Below, piece by piece: positions 25,454 through 33,063 of a DNA stretch of 64,000 bases. Every line of letters begins with the position of its first letter. The first letter of the stretch is position 1. This stretch comes from Sediminibacterium sp. (lineage in GTDB: Bacteria; Bacteroidota; Bacteroidia; Chitinophagales; Chitinophagaceae): the NCBI RefSeq assembly GCF_030695065.1, contig NZ_JAUYTR010000011.1:248001-312000 (forward strand), in the 5' to 3' direction. The position numbers and the translations under genes are program-made. A model generated the notes under the pieces. That model made no database searches and was not told where the DNA came from. It was given only the letters and a program-made list of their open reading frames with translations.

Positions 25454-26274
25454 GTGAAAGGTATATTAGTGTGAACGGAGAAATAATACAAGCAAATAGT
25501 TTGTGCATTCCTGCATCAGATTTAGCTATTCAAAGAGGGTATGGCATTTTTGATTTTTTGGTTACCGTTAATGGCAAACCCATTTTTTTTGAAGACCATA
25601 TCAATCGATTTTATCTTTCTGCTGAAGCAATGCACCTTCCAGTTTTGTTGAACAAATTGTCTCTTATTGAAGCAATTGAACAGTTAATGCAAGAAAATAG
25701 CTTACCCAATTCAGGTATTCGCATAACCCTTACGGGAGGAGATTCACCAGATGGTTATTCTATAGGGAATCCAAATTTAATCATTAGCCAATCTCCCTTT
25801 AATTACCCAAAACAAGTACTTGAGAATGGCTTACAATTGATTACCCACGAACACCAACGACAGTTACCAACTATTAAAACCATTGACTACTTAAAAGCCA
25901 TTTATTTGCAACCAACTATCAAAGCTGCTGGAGCGGATGATGTATTGTATTTTTTTAACGGAAAGGTAACCGAATGCCCAAGGGCCAACTTTTTTATAGT
26001 TACTGAGCTAAACGAAGTGCTTACCCCAAAAGATAATATTCTGCATGGTGTAACTCGAAAACACGTACTAAATCTAAAAGGTTATACAATCAAAGAAGCC
26101 AATATCTCTTTAGAAATGCTGGCTTCAGCTAAAGAAGCTTTTATTAGTAGTTCTACTAAAAATATCCTTCCAGTAACGGCAATCAATGGAAATGGTATAG
26201 GTGATGGTAAGCCAGGCCCTATTACCCGAAATTTATATAATCAATTAGTTCAACTAAAAGGTATTTCATTTTAA
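25450..26274 (+). CDS. Class IV PLP-dependent aminotransferase
   Basis: This 274-residue fold-type IV aminotransferase belongs to the D-amino-acid transaminase/branched-chain aminotransferase/ADC-lyase group. The PLP lysine is Lys149 (TIDYLKAIYL), with the usual later segment VTECPRANFF (E175) and LTPKDNILHGVTRKHVL; RGYGIFDFL (29-37) is the N-terminal signature. It is cytoplasmic. Its translational coupling to a DmpA-type aminopeptidase that can release D-amino acids makes D-amino-acid transamination attractive, but branched-chain aminotransferase or aminodeoxychorismate lyase activity cannot be excluded from sequence alone. Confidence 0.88.
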   Translation: MSERYISVNGEIIQANSLCIPASDLAIQRGYGIFDFLVTVNGKPIFFEDHINRFYLSAEAMHLPVLLNKLSLIEAIEQLMQENSLPNSGIRITLTGGDSPDGYSIGNPNLIISQSPFNYPKQVLENGLQLITHEHQRQLPTIKTIDYLKAIYLQPTIKAAGADDVLYFFNGKVTECPRANFFIVTELNEVLTPKDNILHGVTRKHVLNLKGYTIKEANISLEMLASAKEAFISSSTKNILPVTAINGNGIGDGKPGPITRNLYNQLVQLKGISF

Positions 26275-26304
26275 ATTTAAATAGCGTAATTAAAATATCA
26301 TCCA

Positions 26305-27354
26305 ATGAAAACACTTACTTCACTAATAGCGGTCATTTGTGTTACTACTTTTTTGAGTTGTAAAACAGTTAACAATGAACCAACTGTAACAAACGATTAT
26401 TTTAAGCAAACTGATGAGGGTATACAAAATGGTGGTGTACAAATGATTCCGATTACAACAGCGAGTGGAACATTTACTATTTGGACTAAAAGGATTGGAA
26501 ATAATCCCACCATGAAGTTACTACTGTTGAATGGAGGCCCCGGAGCTACGCATGAATATTTTGAGTGCTTTGAGAATTTCATGCCTGCAGAAGGGATTGA
26601 AATCATTTACTATGATCAATTGGCTTGCGGCAATTCTCAAGACCCAAAAGATACCAGCTTGTTCAATTTAGCTAGGTATGTAGATGAAGTAGAACAGGTG
26701 AGAAAAGCACTCAATTTAAACCAAGACAATTTTTATTTATTAGGACATTCATGGGGTGGAATTTTGGCCATGGAATATGCATTAAAATACCAGCAAAATT
26801 TAAAAGGGGTAATCATTTCTAATATGATGAGCGATGCCATAGAATATGGAAAATATGCGGACGATGTTTTAGCAAAACAAATGGATCCAAAAATTTTAGA
26901 CACTATTAGAGGGTTAGAAGCAAAGAAAGATTTTGGAAATCCTAAGTATATGGACTTGCTGTACAATCATTTTTACACCAAGCATATTTTAAGAATGCCT
27001 TTGAGCGAATGGCCTGAACCGGTAAATCGATCTTTTGCCAAAATGAACCAGTCTTTATATATTACTATGCAAGGTCCAAGCGAATTTGGCATATCTGGAA
27101 AACTAACTACCTGGTCTGTAAAAAATCAACTTAACCAAATAAAAGTTCCCACTTTAGTAGTGGGTGCAGAACACGATACTATGGACCCTGCTCATATGAA
27201 GTGGATGGCAGGGGCTGTAGAAAATGGCACTTATTTATATTGTGCCAACGGAGGACATATGAGTATGTACGATGATCAAGCAACCTATTTTAAAGGTTTA
27301 ATTCATTTCATGAAAGGAGTTAATAAAGGAGAGAAAAAAAATATTGTACCTTAA
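26305..27354 (+). CDS. Proline iminopeptidase-like lipoprotein
   Basis: This 349-residue S33-type hydrolase is related to the first gene of the operon. It has a lipoprotein signal ending FLSC (Cys19), so it is membrane-anchored. The motifs are NGGPGATHEYF, nucleophile elbow GHSWGGILAMEYAL, acid in GAEHDTMDP and histidine in NGGHMSMYD; the cap has VNRSFAKMNQSLYITMQGP as in prolyl iminopeptidases. It closes the peptide-degradation operon. Its stop is 6 bp from the convergent methyltransferase stop. Confidence 0.88.
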   Translation: MKTLTSLIAVICVTTFLSCKTVNNEPTVTNDYFKQTDEGIQNGGVQMIPITTASGTFTIWTKRIGNNPTMKLLLLNGGPGATHEYFECFENFMPAEGIEIIYYDQLACGNSQDPKDTSLFNLARYVDEVEQVRKALNLNQDNFYLLGHSWGGILAMEYALKYQQNLKGVIISNMMSDAIEYGKYADDVLAKQMDPKILDTIRGLEAKKDFGNPKYMDLLYNHFYTKHILRMPLSEWPEPVNRSFAKMNQSLYITMQGPSEFGISGKLTTWSVKNQLNQIKVPTLVVGAEHDTMDPAHMKWMAGAVENGTYLYCANGGHMSMYDDQATYFKGLIHFMKGVNKGEKKNIVP

Positions 27355-27360
27355 AATCTT

Positions 27361-27936
27361 TTATAACTTAATCCAAAACTTTAAATCTTCATTGCTACCA
27401 ATTCCTACCACTTGGTAAGTACTGGGCATTTCATTTTCTGAACTGTGGAATGTGGCAATCCTGGTTCCTGACGGAAGTTGTTTGAGTTGCTTATATAATT
27501 TTCGATTATACAAATTGAATAGCTCATGACTTTGAACAACATTTTGATCAATAGCATCATTGTCTATCAGATTTTCATAAAAGGCATTATAAAAATAAAA
27601 ATGTTGGTATTGAGTAAAATTGATTTCTGTAAAATTACCAGTCAAAAATTCGGTATTAGATAGTGATAATTCTAGTGCTACCGATTGTGCAATTTGAGTA
27701 AGCGATTTCCGCTGTTCAATACCCGCAAATACAGTATTGGGATAAAGTTTAGCCCCTATTAAACAAAACTTACCTACACCACTGCCAATATCTAAAATAC
27801 GAGTGTTTGAACCAACAGCTAAGAAGGCAGCCGCTTCTTTAGCAACACTTAATGGTGTCCAATGTCGGCTGGCCAATGCCGAAATTTCTTTGGGGTAAAG
27901 CTGATTAAATTTTTCGTCAGAACTAAAGCATTCCAT
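27361..27936 (-). CDS. Class I SAM-dependent methyltransferase
   Basis: This 191-residue Rossmann methyltransferase has motif I ILDIGSGVGKFCLIGA (about 46-61), an acidic residue in FAGIEQR for the ribose, and a motif IV-like segment FYFYNAFYENL (about 112). The middle resembles DOT1-like/Methyltransf_31 proteins, but there is no defined substrate-binding extension. It lies 15 nt after the LolA-like protein and is the last gene of a minus-strand group with an ABC transporter. The substrate is unknown. Confidence 0.85.
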   Translation of the reverse strand: MECFSSDEKFNQLYPKEISALASRHWTPLSVAKEAAAFLAVGSNTRILDIGSGVGKFCLIGAKLYPNTVFAGIEQRKSLTQIAQSVALELSLSNTEFLTGNFTEINFTQYQHFYFYNAFYENLIDNDAIDQNVVQSHELFNLYNRKLYKQLKQLPSGTRIATFHSSENEMPSTYQVVGIGSNEDLKFWIKL

Positions 27937-27951
27937 TTACAAATATCTATA

Positions 27952-28611
27952 TTATAAAACAGATTTTATTTGATAATTACTCATTGTTAAATAAATAGCA
28001 CCTGTTTTGGGGCCTGCTTCTTTCATTTTCTTTCGATCTAGTTCAGTATCTTTTCCCATGAAGTTAATTGGGATACGAATTTTTTCAATCTCAAAATTCA
28101 CGGTAACTTTATCTGGCAAAACTTTTGAGTCGGTATTGTATTGAAAAATTAACAGGTAAGATCCGTCTTTCTTAGTATTAATTTCAGACTCCATCACTCT
28201 TTTTAATTTAGTATCAATTAAAATGGTTGCAATAGAGAAATCGGCCCTTTTATCTGTTGGAATTATATTAATTGCTTTGTACAACTTGGAACCTCGCTGT
28301 TCTAATCCTCTATCTACGGTTATAAATGAATACTCCAGTAAACTATTCAATGAAAAATCCATCCCTCTTTTTGGCAACATAACAAAATCATCAGACGAGA
28401 ATTTCACTTTCTTTCCTTTAACATAATACATCTGGGCCTTTTTAACTGGCATGTTGATAAAAGAAATATCAACTTCTAATTTTAATTGAGTACTAAAAGA
28501 CAATATAGAATCAAGTCTACTTTTAGCTTTCAATAAATCGGCATCTATCTCTTGTGCAAATAGCCCTATGCATAAAAAATGTAATAAAAATAAAACTGCA
28601 ATTTTTTTCAT
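27952..28611 (-). CDS. LolA-like exported protein, function unknown
   Basis: This protein of about 219 residues, taken from the ATG at 28611, starts MKKIAVLFLLHFLCIGLFAQ, a standard signal peptide. An upstream in-frame start at 28668 would lie inside the permease gene and displace the signal, so it is rejected. The mature part has alternating strands (QMYYVKGKKVKFSSDDF, DFSIATILIDTKLKRVMESEI, SYLLIFQYN) reminiscent of the LolA/LolB half-barrel, but I could not confirm membership. The start codon overlaps the permease stop by one base, so it is co-transcribed with the ABC transporter. Confidence 0.7.
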   Translation of the reverse strand: MKKIAVLFLLHFLCIGLFAQEIDADLLKAKSRLDSILSFSTQLKLEVDISFINMPVKKAQMYYVKGKKVKFSSDDFVMLPKRGMDFSLNSLLEYSFITVDRGLEQRGSKLYKAINIIPTDKRADFSIATILIDTKLKRVMESEINTKKDGSYLLIFQYNTDSKVLPDKVTVNFEIEKIRIPINFMGKDTELDRKKMKEAGPKTGAIYLTMSNYQIKSVL

Positions 28612-29447
28612 TACCCAATGTCTTTTTTGTGAAACCAATAGATACCTGCCCCCATAAATAATATGCAATAAGCAAAGCTTAGAACACTATTAAAAATGAT
28701 TTGTTGCCAATTAATAGTATAATAAAAGAAGTACTGCCAAGTATCATTCAATTTGGCGAAAAATAATTGATTAAACCAATTATCTCCAAAATCAACTTTC
28801 AATAATATATTTGAAAGGATTAAGAAAAAGGCCGATACAATCCAAGTCTTGGTAGCTTCTTTAAAAAGAATTGCAATGGTTAAACTAGCAACCGAAAAAA
28901 ATACCATCGACAAAGCACCAGAAACGAAAGACCACTGTAATCTTTTTATAGCATCATTTGCATCAAAAAAATTCAAACCATTTAAGTACACCACTAAGTC
29001 TCCCTTTCCAAAAAAAGCATAAGACAACCCAAATGAACTAGCAGCCAATAATCCCACAACCAATAAAGTAAACCCAATTGCAACCAGGTATTTACTTAAA
29101 ATATATTTCCATTTGCTTACTGGTTGAAGCATAATAGTCTGTAAGGTTCTGTCTTTATATTCTGATGTTAAAGTTCCCGAAACCACTATCATAAGTATTA
29201 AGGGTAAATGAAACCAAAGGGTATTGAGAATTAAATAAATTAATAAGTTGCCATTCAATAAAGTTCCTTCAAAATAAAATTTCTGCTTTAAATTTTCTAA
29301 AAGCAAATCAATGATGGTAGTCCCTTGATAATAAGCACTGAATAAAATCAGGAGCTCAATAGAAAAGAGTGCTCCCAAAGCATAATAAGTTTTACTTTGC
29401 TTAAAGAGCTTATATATTTCTGCTTTTAATAGGTATTGCATTAACAA
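28611..29447 (-). CDS. ABC-2 type transporter permease
   Basis: This 278-residue permease has about six transmembrane helices and the ABC-2 pattern: N-terminal cytosolic segment (LLKAEIYKLFKQSKTYYAL), an amphipathic TSEYKDRTLQTIMLQPVSKWKYILSKY loop before helix 3, and a C-terminal helical hairpin. It overlaps the ATP-binding subunit gene by 7 nt and is followed by the exported LolA-like gene. Exporters of this type can carry lipids, antibiotics or copper; no substrate can be assigned. The overlap with the ATPase makes the pair secure. Confidence 0.9.
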   Translation of the reverse strand: MLMQYLLKAEIYKLFKQSKTYYALGALFSIELLILFSAYYQGTTIIDLLLENLKQKFYFEGTLLNGNLLIYLILNTLWFHLPLILMIVVSGTLTSEYKDRTLQTIMLQPVSKWKYILSKYLVAIGFTLLVVGLLAASSFGLSYAFFGKGDLVVYLNGLNFFDANDAIKRLQWSFVSGALSMVFFSVASLTIAILFKEATKTWIVSAFFLILSNILLKVDFGDNWFNQLFFAKLNDTWQYFFYYTINWQQIIFNSVLSFAYCILFMGAGIYWFHKKDIG

Positions 29448-30295
29448 TTGGTTTCAAATAGTTTTTCCATACTCAATTCAGGAGTACAAGAAGTGATATA
29501 AATTTGTTCTGCAGCTAATAACTGTATTAAAGACGGCACTTCTGCAGCAGCAATCGTTACCATAGCACAATTCCCTTTAAATTCAACAGGATAGTTTTTT
29601 AAACATACTGACTGCTTAATATTGTCTGCACAAATATTATATACATAAGTATTCTCGGCAATCAATTGCTGGGCTGGACCAGCATTTACCAATTTACCTT
29701 CTTTTAATACATATAATGTATGGCAAAGCTTACTCAACTCTTCTATAATATGCGATGACAATAAGATGGCCAACTGTTCTTTTTCTGCTAAATCGGCAAT
29801 CAACCTTCTTAAAGAACTAACCCCTAACGGATCTAAACCAGTAAAAGGTTCATCTAATACTAAACATGCAGGATTATTCAAGAGTGCAATGGCTATTCCT
29901 AATCTTTGCTTCATCCCCATTGAAAAGTTTGCTACTTTATCGGTTCTATTGGTAGGCAATCCTACCTTAACTAAGTGTGTAGCTATTTCTTGTTTTGTTA
30001 ATTGAAGCCCTTGTATGCTGGCAAATAAATGAATATTATCATAGGCATTCAGGTATTCATACAATGCCGGCTTTTCAATGATTCCTCCAATAGGTTTAAC
30101 AGATTGGTTGGGTAATACAACCTGACCAGAATCAGGCGTAATTAAGCCAAATAAAATTTTGAATAAAGTAGTTTTACCTGCACCGTTGGCCCCTAATATG
30201 CCACAAATTTCTCCGGCAGCACAACCGATACTCACATTATCAAGAACTTTTCTTTTCCCGTATACCTTGCTGAGATTGGTTCCTGAAATAATCAT
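29441..30295 (-). CDS. ABC transporter ATP-binding protein
   Basis: This 284-residue ATPase has Walker A GANGAGKTTLF (about 35-45), Q-loop around GIIEKPALYEYLNAYDNI, signature FSMGMKQRLGIA (the variant SMGMK), Walker B CLVLDEPFTGLDPLG and the H-loop SSHIIEEL. The long C-terminal tail after about residue 215 matches ABC-2-type exporters. It is the ATPase partner of the downstream permease, and its start codon overlaps the stop of the upstream gene, so the three are an operon. Confidence 0.94.
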   Translation of the reverse strand: MIISGTNLSKVYGKRKVLDNVSIGCAAGEICGILGANGAGKTTLFKILFGLITPDSGQVVLPNQSVKPIGGIIEKPALYEYLNAYDNIHLFASIQGLQLTKQEIATHLVKVGLPTNRTDKVANFSMGMKQRLGIAIALLNNPACLVLDEPFTGLDPLGVSSLRRLIADLAEKEQLAILLSSHIIEELSKLCHTLYVLKEGKLVNAGPAQQLIAENTYVYNICADNIKQSVCLKNYPVEFKGNCAMVTIAAAEVPSLIQLLAAEQIYITSCTPELSMEKLFETNC

Positions 30296-30837
30296 GCTTG
30301 TAAAACTAGTTGTTGATAATCGGAATAATTGAATTTAGGTTTGTAATTACCCTCAAGGAAGGTACGAGACCAAAAATGCTTTTTGAAACCAAACCAAGGA
30401 TCTTTAATCATAAAATAAGGTACATAGTGATACCATTTAACTCCTTTTGCTATGTAATAGGCTTTTACTTCTTCGCCAATCCCCAATTCTTTAGCCGCTT
30501 CTAATGCGGCCATCCGTTGACATTTAGATCCAATATATGTATCTACAATTCTTCTATTAAAGCCATGCATGAAAAACTGGTCTTTTGCCCGCTTATAATT
30601 TTGGTACCTACTCCATCCGTCTGCTAATACTAGAAAAATATGAATAAACGAAAACATAAAACTCCATGCCCAGAAAAAAATGATCCAATTTGAATAATAT
30701 GTATATGCTTCATTCAACTTTACCCAATAAAACCAAGATTCAAGAATAAAAATTACCAAAGAGTAATACAATAGCCTTCCCACTCTTAAATAAGATAGCA
30801 ATGGGTGGGGCTGCTTGGGTAATACACTGAAATACAT
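30292..30837 (-). CDS. Predicted membrane protein, function unknown
   Basis: This 181-residue protein has two hydrophobic helices (about 24-44 and 50-72: LLYYSLVIFILESWFYW, WIIFFWAWSFMFSFIHIFLVL), a cytoplasmic basic stretch and a C-terminal region with many aromatic residues (YHYVPYFMIKDPWFGFKKHFW). I recognise no family. It precedes the ABC transporter genes with a 4-base overlap, so it may be an accessory of that transporter. The ATG at 30837 is preceded by a 7/8 match to the -7 box (TAACTTTA). Confidence 0.65.
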   Translation of the reverse strand: MYFSVLPKQPHPLLSYLRVGRLLYYSLVIFILESWFYWVKLNEAYTYYSNWIIFFWAWSFMFSFIHIFLVLADGWSRYQNYKRAKDQFFMHGFNRRIVDTYIGSKCQRMAALEAAKELGIGEEVKAYYIAKGVKWYHYVPYFMIKDPWFGFKKHFWSRTFLEGNYKPKFNYSDYQQLVLQA

Positions 30838-30924
30838 ATGGCTAAAGTTAACAATAGAAACAAATCAAATCAAAAAAATGTAATACCAGTTTAATAGACT
30901 ACCTTACACATATCCAACTCCACC

Positions 30925-30972
30925 GGATTCTATCCTTTACCTCGTTCTACTAAGAACCCCAGGATTCTACCC
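30925..30972 (+). repeat. Imperfect 11-bp direct repeat upstream of the AraC-like gene
   Basis: GGATTCTATCC (30925-30935) and GGATTCTACCC (30962-30972) match at 10 of 11 bases and start 37 bp apart, within the 197-bp region before the AraC-like gene at 31035. Direct repeats at such spacing suit AraC-family binding. No other gene or RNA is visible in this region. Confidence 0.35.
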
Positions 30973-31034
30973 ATTTCGTAGCAACATCATTTTTAACCAA
31001 ATTAAACCAGGCAACAATATCGTTATGCCAAGCT

Positions 31035-31595
31035 ATGAAAGTTTACATAAAATATATGGTCAGCTTACGATGTAAGCTATTAGTAAAAGAAATTTTGCAA
31101 GACTTAGACATCCCATACCAAAGAATTGACTTAGGAGAAGTATTAATGACCAAGCCAATTGATCAAGAAAAAGTAGAGAATTTCAGGAAAGTTTTATTAA
31201 AATATGGACTTGAATTAATAGACGACAAAAAAGCGGTGCTTATTAGTCAAATTAAGGGAGTCATCATAGAAATGATCCACTATAGTGAAGACGAACCAGT
31301 AGTAAACTTTTCTACATTTTTAAGCGATAAACTTTCATACAACTATACTTACTTATCTAACTTGTTTTCAGAAATACAGGGTAGTACCATTGAACAATTT
31401 ATCATTTTACACAAGATTGAACGAGTAAAAGAATTAATCATCTACAACGAATTAAATCTTACTGAAATAGCTTGGAAACTACACTATAGTAGTGTTGCAC
31501 ATCTTTCTAACCAGTTTAAAAAAATTACAGGATTAACCCCCTCATATTTTAAAGCAATGGCCAACAAGAAAAGAGAAGTACTTGAGAATCTGTAA
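31035..31595 (+). CDS. AraC-family regulator with degenerate HMA-like N-terminus
   Basis: This 186-residue protein has an N-terminal domain (about 1-70) resembling heavy-metal-associated (HMA) domains: MKVYIKYMVSLRC, then KLLVKEILQDL and LGEVLMTKP. In relatives I know, the motif is MVCxRC, but here residue 10 is Ser and only Cys13 remains. A C-terminal AraC HTH pair (about 90-180) contains FLSDKLSYNYTYLSNLF, LTEIAWKLHYSSVAHLSNQFKKITGLTPSYF. It precedes a cupin/GH130/GT4/P-ATPase module and probably regulates it (inference). The metal-sensing role may be lost or changed. Confidence 0.82.
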   Translation: MKVYIKYMVSLRCKLLVKEILQDLDIPYQRIDLGEVLMTKPIDQEKVENFRKVLLKYGLELIDDKKAVLISQIKGVIIEMIHYSEDEPVVNFSTFLSDKLSYNYTYLSNLFSEIQGSTIEQFIILHKIERVKELIIYNELNLTEIAWKLHYSSVAHLSNQFKKITGLTPSYFKAMANKKREVLENL

Positions 31596-31668
31596 AAATT
31601 ATAAATATTAATCTCAATACTGTAATAAAAATAATTTATATAATCTGAACCTTTACTAAAACTACCCT

Positions 31669-32034
31669 ATGCTACCGTTACAAAGTGAAAAAGAAACAAG
31701 TGATATTGAAAAATCAAAAGTGTATATAACAGTGGAAATCATTGAATATATCCCCAACTCAATTGTGATCAAAACGATATTAAGAAAATCCACGGGGAAT
31801 ATAAGTGTAATGTCATTTGATAGTGGGGAGGGATTAACTGAGAAAAAGACCCCCTTCGATACATTCATACAATTAATAGATGGCCAGGCAGAAATTATTA
31901 TAGATGGGAAAACCCAAATTCTTAAAACTGGCGATGCTGTTGTAATTCCCGCTCATTCAGCCAATACAATAAAACCAAATGGTCGATTCAAGCTTATTCA
32001 AACAATTATCAAAAGCGGATATGACCAAGTATGA
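31669..32034 (+). CDS. Small cupin protein
   Basis: This 121-residue protein has a single cupin barrel: FDTFIQLIDGQAEIIIDGKTQILKTGDAVVIPAHSANTIKP carries the second-motif-like G-D-x-x-x-I-P-A-H pattern. The first motif lacks the usual His-x-His, so metal binding is uncertain. Such cupins often bind small ligands or sense stress. It overlaps the GH130 gene by 4 nt, so it is the first gene of that operon. The ATG at 31669 follows 73 nt after the AraC-like gene, long enough for its own promoter. Confidence 0.85.
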   Translation: MLPLQSEKETSDIEKSKVYITVEIIEYIPNSIVIKTILRKSTGNISVMSFDSGEGLTEKKTPFDTFIQLIDGQAEIIIDGKTQILKTGDAVVIPAHSANTIKPNGRFKLIQTIIKSGYDQV

Positions 32035-33062
32035 TAACAATATATAAACACGGGATTATTATTGAAAAAAGAGAAAACAACTTTGAATGTGAAGGGGTAT
32101 TAAATCCTGCTGTAATAAAGCACAATGGAGAAATTCATATGTTTTATAGAGCTGTTAGCAAAGGCAATTACTCAACCCTAGGATATTGCATACTTAGCCA
32201 TCCAACAGAGGTAAGCTATAGAATGGATACACCTATTTTAGTTCCAGAACATCCCTACGAAAAAAATGGCATAGAAGACCCAAGAATTGTATTGATAAAC
32301 AATGAATTCATGATTACCTACACCGCTTTCGATGGTGTTAATGCATTGGGTGCATTAATAGTAACAAAAGATTTAAAAACATTTACTAAAAAAGGCATAA
32401 TTGTTCCTAAACTAACCTACCCGAATTTTAGTAAACTAGCAGAATCTAAGAAGGACATCAATGAAAAATACCTTAGATACAATGAACACTGGAAAAGTCA
32501 TGGACAATTAGATACTAATTTTTTACTTTGGGATAAAAATTTAATCTTTTTTCCAGAGAAAATTAATGGCTATTTCTATTTTATGCATAGAATAAAGCCA
32601 GATATATTAATTACGAGAGTAAAAGAATTAACTGAACTAACTACTACATTCTGGATTGACTATTTCATGCATTTCGAAGATTGCATCATGATTAGTCCAA
32701 AACATACGCACGAGATTAGTTATGTTGGTGGTGGTTGCCCACCAATTAAAACAGCAAAAGGATGGCTCATTATTTATCATGGAGTACATGATGAAGTAGA
32801 GGGATATATTTATTCGTCTTGCGCTGCACTATTTGAACTAGACAATCCACATATTGAAATAGCTAGATTACCCTACCCCTTATTTCAGCCAAAAGAATTA
32901 TGGGAAATTAAAGGAATTGTAAACAATGTATGCTTCCCATCAGGAGCCATAGTAGAAGACAGTACACTATACATCTATTATGGGGCTGCAGATGAAAGAA
33001 TTGGATGTGCTTCTACCAATATAAATGAACTAATAGAAGAACTACTTCTTTATAAAATATAA
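32031..33062 (+). CDS. GH130-like glycoside phosphorylase/hydrolase
   Basis: This 343-residue five-bladed-propeller protein resembles family GH130 (beta-mannoside phosphorylases and hydrolases). Visible motifs are the opening NPAVIKHNGEIHMFYRA, GIEDPRIVLINNEFMITYTAFDG with the presumed catalytic Asp of EDPR, and the late PCYP-like NNVCFPSGAIVEDSTLYIYYGAADE. There is no signal peptide, so it is cytoplasmic. It is coupled to a cupin upstream (ATGA overlap) and a GT4-containing protein 1 nt downstream, suggesting handling of an intracellular mannoside or a storage glycan. Phosphorolysis versus hydrolysis cannot be decided here. Confidence 0.86.
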   Translation: MITIYKHGIIIEKRENNFECEGVLNPAVIKHNGEIHMFYRAVSKGNYSTLGYCILSHPTEVSYRMDTPILVPEHPYEKNGIEDPRIVLINNEFMITYTAFDGVNALGALIVTKDLKTFTKKGIIVPKLTYPNFSKLAESKKDINEKYLRYNEHWKSHGQLDTNFLLWDKNLIFFPEKINGYFYFMHRIKPDILITRVKELTELTTTFWIDYFMHFEDCIMISPKHTHEISYVGGGCPPIKTAKGWLIIYHGVHDEVEGYIYSSCAALFELDNPHIEIARLPYPLFQPKELWEIKGIVNNVCFPSGAIVEDSTLYIYYGAADERIGCASTNINELIEELLLYKI

Positions 33063-33063
33063 T

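Noticed and set aside
28612..28668. Upstream start for the LolA-like protein
   Set aside because: It would overlap the permease gene and bury the signal peptide that begins at 28611.
30838..31034. Possible tRNA or small RNA in the intergenic region
   Set aside because: No cloverleaf or strong hairpin with T-run is visible; only the 11-bp direct repeat stands out.
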